In this document: one piece after another, positions 6,250-9,062 of the stretch | How positions within the stretch are numbered: position 1 is the first letter of the stretch | Layout of the letters: each line of letters starts with the position of its first letter | DNA from: JBDHRG01 sp039807445 | GTDB lineage: Bacteria; Pseudomonadota; Gammaproteobacteria; Competibacterales; Competibacteraceae | Length of the DNA: 9,062 nt | NCBI GenBank assembly: GCA_039807445.1 | Contig: JBDHRG010000151.1 | Span: forward strand, 1-9,062 | Reading direction: 5' to 3' | Position numbers and translations under genes: made by a program | Notes under the pieces: generated by a model | Database searches by the model: none | The model's input: the letters and a program-made list of their open reading frames with translations, nothing else | What the model was told of the DNA's origin: nothing

Positions 6250-7651
6250 AAAAATTGCGCACGTCGACGAAGTGGCCGGCGATCGCGGCGGCCGCGGCCA
6301 TCGCCGGACTGACCAGGTGCGTGCGCCCGCCCGCACCCTGGCGGCCTTCGAAGTTACGGTTCGAGGTGCTGGCGCAGTGCTCACCCGGCAGCAGGCGGTC
6401 GGCGTTCATCGCCAGGCACATCGAGCAGCCGGGCTCGCGCCACTCGAAGCCGGCCTCGAGGAACACCTGGTCCAGTCCCTCGGCTTCGGCCTGCACCTTG
6501 ACCAACCCCGAGCCCGGCACCACCAACGCCTGTTTGACGCTTGCGGCGACCTTGCGGCCCTTGATCACGCTGGCAGCGGCACGCAGGTCTTCGATGCGCG
6601 CGTTGGTGCACGAGCCGATGAACACGCGGTCGAGCGCGATCGCGGTGATCAGCGTGTTCGGCGCCAGCCCCATGTAGGCGAGCGCCTTCTCCATGCCGCT
6701 GCGCTTGACCGGGTCGGTCTCGAGCGCCGGGTCGGGCACGCGGTCTTCGACCGACACCACCATCTCGGGCGAGGTGCCCCAGCTGACTTGGGGCTTGATC
6801 GACGCGGCGTCGAGTTCGACCATCTGGTCGAACGCAGCGTCGGCATCCGAATGCAGTGTGCGCCACCAGGCGACTGCCTGCTCCCAGTGTTCGGGTCCGG
6901 GCGCGAACGGACGGCCCCTGACGTAGTCGATCGTGGTGTCGTCGACCGCAACCATGCCCATGCGCGCGCCGGCTTCGATCGCCATGTTGCAGACGGTCAT
7001 GCGCCCTTCCATCGACAGCCGGCGGATCGCGCTGCCGGTGAATTCGATCGCGTAACCGGTGCCGCCGGCGGTGCCGATGCGGCCGATGATCGCGAGCACG
7101 ATGTCCTTGGCGGTGACACCGGGACCGACTTCGCCGTCGACGCGGATCAGCATCGCCTTGGACTTCTTCTGCACCAGGCACGAGGTCGCCATCACGTGCT
7201 CGACCTCGGAGGTGCCGATGCCGAAGGCCAGCGCGCCGAAGGCACCGTGGGTGGCGGTGTGCGAATCGCCACAGACCACGGTCATGCCGGGCAGCGTCGC
7301 ACCCTGCTCGGGGCCGACGACGTGGACGATGCCGCGGCGCGCATCGCCGATCGGGAAGTAGTTCAGGTGCTGCTCGCGGGCATTGGCGTCGAGCGTCTCG
7401 ACCTGGGTGCGCGAGATGGGGTCGGCGATCTCGGTAAAGCCCGGATCGGTCGGGGTGTTGTGATCGGCCATCGCGACGATGGCATTGCGACGCCACAACG
7501 GACGCTGCGCCAGCTTCAGTCCTTCGAAGGCTTGCGGCGAGGTGACTTCGTGCACCAGGTGGCGGTCGATGTAGAGCAGCGCGGTGCCGTCGGCTTCGGT
7601 GCGCACCACGTGCGCATCCCAGAGCTTGTCGTAGAGGGTCTTGCCTGCCAT
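6248..7651 (-). CDS. leuC: 3-isopropylmalate dehydratase large subunit
   Basis: Aconitase-family iron-sulfur subunit of isopropylmalate isomerase, acting with LeuD. 467 aa, against 466 in E. coli. The three [4Fe-4S] ligands are present: Cys348 in RVFIGSCTNARIEDL, and Cys409 and Cys412 in PGCSMCLAMN. Other conserved segments: N-terminal KTLYDKLWDAHVV, MADHNTPT (61-68), VCGDSHTATHGAFGALAFGIGTSEVEHVMAT (126-156) and the C-terminal NRNFEGRQGAGGRTHLVSPAMAAAAAIAGHF. ATG 7651 is chosen because AGGAG lies 9 nt upstream and homologues start at MAGKTLYDKLW; the frame stays open further up only through repeat and promoter DNA. First gene of the leu cluster, with the divergent LysR gene about 230 nt away. 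Confidence 0.97.
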   Translation of the reverse strand: MAGKTLYDKLWDAHVVRTEADGTALLYIDRHLVHEVTSPQAFEGLKLAQRPLWRRNAIVAMADHNTPTDPGFTEIADPISRTQVETLDANAREQHLNYFPIGDARRGIVHVVGPEQGATLPGMTVVCGDSHTATHGAFGALAFGIGTSEVEHVMATSCLVQKKSKAMLIRVDGEVGPGVTAKDIVLAIIGRIGTAGGTGYAIEFTGSAIRRLSMEGRMTVCNMAIEAGARMGMVAVDDTTIDYVRGRPFAPGPEHWEQAVAWWRTLHSDADAAFDQMVELDAASIKPQVSWGTSPEMVVSVEDRVPDPALETDPVKRSGMEKALAYMGLAPNTLITAIALDRVFIGSCTNARIEDLRAAASVIKGRKVAASVKQALVVPGSGLVKVQAEAEGLDQVFLEAGFEWREPGCSMCLAMNADRLLPGEHCASTSNRNFEGRQGAGGRTHLVSPAMAAAAAIAGHFVDVRNF

Positions 7652-7699
7652 CGGGATCCACTCCTGAGGTGAGTGGGCGCAGCTTAACGCGCGCGTCAT

Positions 7700-7755
7700 C
7701 CATGAATCCAATTCAGCTTTTTCATAGGCTGTATAAAGTATGGGAATGGTTATCG
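7700..7755. promoter_or_regulatory. AT-rich candidate promoter/operator between leuC and the LysR gene
   Basis: This is the most AT-rich stretch of the window (CAATTCAGCTTTTTCATAGG, then TGTATAAAGTATGGGAATGG). On the plus strand TATAAA (7732-7737) could be a -10 for the LysR gene; the element 17 nt upstream (CAATTC) is a poor -35. On the minus strand TATACA in the same place could serve leuC. An imperfect dyad around TTCATAGGCTGTATAA resembles a T-N11-A LysR box only loosely. Function is inferred from position between divergent genes; no site is certain. Confidence 0.35.
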
Positions 7756-7775
7756 CGTGAAGCGTGAAGCGTGAA
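7755..7775. repeat. Three tandem copies of heptamer GCGTGAA
   Basis: GCGTGAA occurs three times without interruption (7755-7761, 7762-7768, 7769-7775). The sequence CGTGAAGCG inside it is the reverse complement of CGCTTCACG at the start of the second repeat block (about 7808-7816), so the two blocks can pair across a spacer of some 30 nt. Lies between the candidate promoter and the LysR start. Confidence 0.8.
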
Positions 7776-7807
7776 GACAGTGGCACAGTTCCCACATCAA
7801 CATCTAA

Positions 7808-7849
7808 CGCTTCACGTCTCACGTCTCACGTCTCACGTCTCGCGAGACG
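7808..7849. repeat. Four tandem copies of heptamer ACGTCTC ending in a 14-bp palindrome
   Basis: ACGTCTC is repeated four times end to end (7814-7820, 7821-7827, 7828-7834, 7835-7841), preceded by CGCTTC, a variant copy. The last copy runs into CGTCTCGCGAGACG (7836-7849), a perfect 14-bp palindrome. On the complementary strand the units read GAGACGT, the same family as the GCGTGAA heptamers of the first block in opposite orientation. Ends 29 nt before the LysR start codon. Confidence 0.82.
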
Positions 7850-7878
7850 CACATTCCCCTCATCACTGATCGCCCCTC

Positions 7879-8784
7879 ATGGACCTCACCAGCTTGCACG
7901 CCTTCGTCGCCGTCGCCGAGCGCGGCTCGTTCTCGCTCGCCGCCGAGCACCTGCATCTGACGCAGCCGGCGGTCAGCAAGCGCATCTCGACGCTCGAGGC
8001 GGCGCTCGGCACGCGGCTGTTCGACCGCCTCGGGCGCAAGGTGCAGCCGACCGAAGCCGGCAAGCTGCTGCTGTCGCGCGCACGGCGTATCCTCGCCGAG
8101 CTCGAGGACAGCCGCCGCGCGCTGCACAACCTGTCCGGGCAGATCGCCGGCACGCTGAGCGTCGCCACCAGCCACCACGTCGGCCTGCATCGCCTGCCGC
8201 CGGTGCTGCGCACCTTCACCGCGCGCTACCCGCAGGTGCGGCTCGACCTGCGTTTCATGGCGTCCGAAGACGCCTGTGTCACCGTCAGCGAAGGCGAGGT
8301 CGAGATGGCGATCGTCACACTGCCGCTGAAGCCCGAGCCGCCGCTGACCACCCAGGCGGTGTGGACCGACCGGCTGGTGCTGGTCGCGCACCCCGGCCAC
8401 CCCCTCGCCAAACAGCGCCGCGTGACACCGTTCATGCTCGCCGAGCACCCGGCAATCCTGCCCGAGCTCGGCACCTTCACGCGCGAGCTGATCGAGCACA
8501 CCTTCGAGCCGCCGCGGTTGTCGTTCCGTATCGCGTTCTCGACCAATTACCTGGAGACGATCAAGACCATGGTCTCGGTCGGGCTGGGCTGGTCGCTGCT
8601 ACCGCGCAACATGGTCGACGCCGACCTTGCGGTGCTCGACCTCGACGGCTTGCAGATCCGCCGCGAGCTCGGCGTGGTGCGCCACAGCGGCCACACCCCC
8701 TCGAACGCCGCACGCGCGCTGCTCGCACTGCTCGCCGAAGACGGCGGCGAGCGCCGCGAGCCGCAGCCGTGGCGGGGGTATTGA
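7879..8784 (+). CDS. LysR-family transcriptional regulator divergent from leuC
   Basis: 301 aa, normal LysR length. The winged helix-turn-helix is at about 1-60 (LHAFVAVAERGSFSLAAEHLHLTQPAVSKRISTLEAALGTRLFDRLGRKVQPTEAGKLLL, described here as one region), followed by the linker helix (LSRARRILAELEDSRRAL) and a co-inducer-binding domain from about 90, starting GTLSVATSHHVGLHRLPPVL. An in-frame TGA at 7867-7869 shows that ATG 7879 is the earliest ATG; no Shine-Dalgarno sequence is evident. LysR regulators commonly control the divergent neighbour, so leuC and the operon behind it are the likely targets, perhaps with a leucine-pathway intermediate as effector. Both points are inference from position; a LysR gene in the same place occurs in Pseudomonas. 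It ends tail to tail with an rRNA operon. Confidence 0.93.
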   Translation: MDLTSLHAFVAVAERGSFSLAAEHLHLTQPAVSKRISTLEAALGTRLFDRLGRKVQPTEAGKLLLSRARRILAELEDSRRALHNLSGQIAGTLSVATSHHVGLHRLPPVLRTFTARYPQVRLDLRFMASEDACVTVSEGEVEMAIVTLPLKPEPPLTTQAVWTDRLVLVAHPGHPLAKQRRVTPFMLAEHPAILPELGTFTRELIEHTFEPPRLSFRIAFSTNYLETIKTMVSVGLGWSLLPRNMVDADLAVLDLDGLQIRRELGVVRHSGHTPSNAARALLALLAEDGGERREPQPWRGY

Positions 8785-8988
8785 AAGATCGGCGCCTTCA
8801 ACTCGGCTGTTGCGGTTGCTCGTTGAATTCGCGTGGTGTAACGCAGTGAGCGTGGAACTCCGCTCAGATCGCGCAGTTGTCGCTCAGCGCGGTAGGGCCG
8901 GCGGAGCGGGTTCGGTAGTCGTGCTGACCTCGGCCATCGTCTCCAGGGTCAGATAGCGCTTGCTCTGGAGCCAATCGTCAGCACAATC
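8785..8988. other. Intergenic region between LysR gene and rRNA terminator, no gene seen
   Basis: About 200 nt with no convincing gene on either strand. A 6-bp stem TGAGCG (8847-8852) with CGCTCA (8861-8866) and another, CTCCAG (8941-8946) with CTGGAG (8965-8970), are visible, but neither is followed by a T-run, so the LysR gene has no clear intrinsic terminator. A short minus-strand open stretch ends at 8884 without a start or RBS and is probably chance. Confidence 0.5.
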
Positions 8989-9018
8989 AAAAACCCCCGC
9001 GGCCTGTGGCGGCGGGGG
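8989..9018 (-). terminator. Rho-independent terminator of the rRNA operon
   Basis: On the minus strand CCCCCGC and GCGGGGG form a perfect 7-bp stem (9012-9018 with 8994-9000). The 11-nt interior can add three more pairs after one mismatch, leaving an ACA loop. TTTTT follows (complement of 8989-8993). It lies about 12 nt beyond the 3' end of the 5S rRNA sequence, as expected for the end of an rRNA transcript. On the plus strand no T-run follows. Confidence 0.87.
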
Positions 9019-9029
9019 TGGGGGTGGGG

Positions 9030-9062
9030 AGCCTGGCGGTGACCTACGTTCACATGGGGAGG
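9030..9062 (-). rRNA. rrf: 5S ribosomal RNA, 3' end only
   Basis: The minus strand reads CCTCCCCATGTGAACGTAGG followed by TCACCGCCAGGCT, closely matching the 3' end of gammaproteobacterial 5S rRNA (E. coli ...CTCCCCATGCGAGAGTAGGGAACTGCCAGGCAT). Only about the last 33 nt are inside the window; the rest of the gene, and presumably 23S and 16S, lie beyond the right edge. The exact mature end is uncertain by a few bases. A terminator hairpin follows directly. Confidence 0.85.

Noticed and set aside
7652..7822. N-terminal extension of LeuC to 7822
   Set aside because: The extension is a translation of the heptamer repeats and AT-rich promoter DNA. The ATG at 7651 has a good RBS and matches homologous starts.
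7755..7849. CRISPR-like array
   Set aside because: The units are only 7 bp and contiguous, with no spacers between them; there are no cas genes.
8884..8993. Minus-strand open stretch (ending ..LTLETMAEVSTTTEPAPPALPR) after the rRNA terminator
   Set aside because: No plausible start or RBS; it is open back through the terminator, only about 35 codons long, and I recognise no family.

Overview
The window is about two thirds GC, with dense, well-formed genes of gammaproteobacterial type. The order leuC-leuD-(extra gene)-leuB-asd-asd-like paralogue-fimV on the minus strand, with a divergent LysR gene upstream of leuC, matches the order I recall for Pseudomonas aeruginosa (PA3122 to PA3115). The long 'gamma' form of Asd, the Uma2-type nuclease-fold gene and the G/C-run palindromic intergenic repeats fit a purple sulfur bacterium (Chromatiales-like). 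That placement is an inference, not a demonstration.

Layout, left to right. Positions 1-1427 (minus) hold the 5' two thirds or so of a fimV gene that runs off the left edge. Positions 1531-2541 (minus) encode an aspartate-semialdehyde-dehydrogenase paralogue that appears to lack the catalytic residues. A strong intrinsic terminator (2554-2605) separates it from the true asd (2621-3733, minus). Then come leuB (3834-4910), a Uma2/DUF820 nuclease-fold protein (4988-5470), leuD (5514-6155) and leuC (6248-7651), all minus. The leuD-leuC gap is filled almost exactly by a palindromic G/C-run repeat. The leuC-lysR gap (7652-7878) carries two blocks of 7-bp repeats and the only AT-rich, promoter-like stretch in the window. 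A divergent LysR-type regulator lies at 7879-8784 (plus). From 8785 to 8988 I see no gene. At the right edge, on the minus strand, are the 3' end of a 5S rRNA and its rho-independent terminator, so an rRNA operon ends here, tail to tail with the LysR gene.

Functionally, LeuC, LeuD and LeuB catalyse the middle and late steps of leucine synthesis: isopropylmalate isomerisation, then oxidative decarboxylation. Asd makes aspartate semialdehyde for lysine/diaminopimelate, threonine and methionine synthesis. The genes are co-oriented with short gaps and mostly good ribosome binding sites, so leuC-leuD-uma2-leuB-asd is probably one transcription unit read from the 7.7 kb region. The terminator after asd would limit read-through into the paralogue and fimV. 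The divergent LysR protein is the obvious candidate regulator, but nothing in the sequence proves this.

Most of the window is conserved housekeeping DNA. I found no convincing new multi-gene system. The points worth a second look are the apparently inactive Asd paralogue, the Uma2 protein with paired CxC motifs inside a leucine operon, and the intergenic repeat structures.
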